A stretch of DNA of 64,000 nt from contig CAYGHG010000001.1 of NCBI GenBank assembly GCA_964349515.1, forward strand, positions 5,463 through 69,462, read 5' to 3'. Below are positions 63,882 through 64,000 of this stretch, piece after piece. Source of the DNA: CAYGHG01 sp964349515. Lineage in GTDB: Bacteria; Oederibacteriota; PGYV01; CAYGHG01. Position 1 is the stretch's first letter, and every line of letters begins with the position of its first letter. The translations under genes and the position numbers were made by a program. Under the pieces are notes generated by a model. That model saw only the letters and a program-made list of their open reading frames with translations. It was not told the DNA's origin and searched no databases.

Positions 63882-64000
63882 TGCGAAGGTGCAAAGATTA
63901 AAACATGAATCAACATGCAACAGCAAACAATACATTCTTTTCCGGTGTAGAGATAATATGAAAGAAAAGAAAGGCACCGCCTTGATATAATATCCATCAG

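Overview
The window is bacterial, on a chromosome that is almost entirely leftward-transcribed (minus strand). It carries the full universal ribosomal/transcription supercluster, followed by a long metabolic operon and a surface-protein region. Several signs point to an uncultured Gram-negative-type lineage: threonine/alanine-rich linkers, FlgD-like C-terminal domains on secreted proteins, lipoproteins with clear lipoboxes, zinc-binding (C+) versions of S4, S14, L33 and L36, and an EF-Tu with an unusual switch I. The linker and FlgD-like style reminds me of candidate phyla such as Goldbacteria, but this assignment is an inference with low confidence.

Region 1 (1-31.3 kb, minus) reads, in transcription order: tRNA-Thr, tuf copy 2, rpmG, tRNA-Trp, secE, nusG, rplK-rplA-rplJ-rplL, rpoB-rpoC, then rpsL-rpsG-fusA-tuf copy 1, the S10 cluster (rpsJ to rpsQ), the spc cluster (rplN to rpmJ) and the start of the alpha cluster (rpsM, rpsK, rpsD, rpoA, the last cut by the window edge). 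Two sigma70-type promoters are readable: one upstream of tRNA-Thr and one between rpoC and rpsL. The second is followed by a terminator-like hairpin inside the rpsL leader. A strong hairpin lies between rplL and rpoB. The two tuf genes appear identical and form 1.2-kb direct repeats 15.5 kb apart.

Region 2 (31.3-52.4 kb) begins with a STAS-domain gene (minus) divergent from a PpiD/SurA-like foldase (plus), with a good promoter for each. Then comes one apparent operon of 15 genes over 19 kb (minus, promoter near 52.36 kb). In transcription order it holds a short ArgA-type acetyltransferase, a giant 1848-residue modular protein that starts with a HicB-like domain, a zinc-ribbon membrane protein, purN, a DUF2007 protein, purH, tyrS, a Nudix hydrolase, endonuclease Q, an AsmA-like protein, a LOG-family protein, a HAD hydrolase, two glycosyltransferases, a methyltransferase, an AmrS-like radical SAM enzyme and maf (counting the last few precisely gives 17 reading frames). 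It mixes arginine and purine synthesis, nucleotide and DNA sanitation and glycan assembly, and ends at a strong bidirectional terminator shared with the foldase gene.

Region 3 (52.4-64 kb, minus) is accessory. It holds a secreted WD40-like protein, a three-domain excisionase-HTH/RhuM/Fic protein whose Fic catalytic His is Arg, a secreted M6-like metalloprotease with a Kelch-like propeller and FlgD-like tail, a Cys-rich four-helix membrane protein, a Gly-rich beta-helix lipoprotein, an unknown 228-residue protein and a lipoprotein built of five repeats. The gaps carry a family of palindromic intergenic repeats (one array of 107-bp units) and a short word, AGTGTAAAGGYGYGAAG, at three loci.
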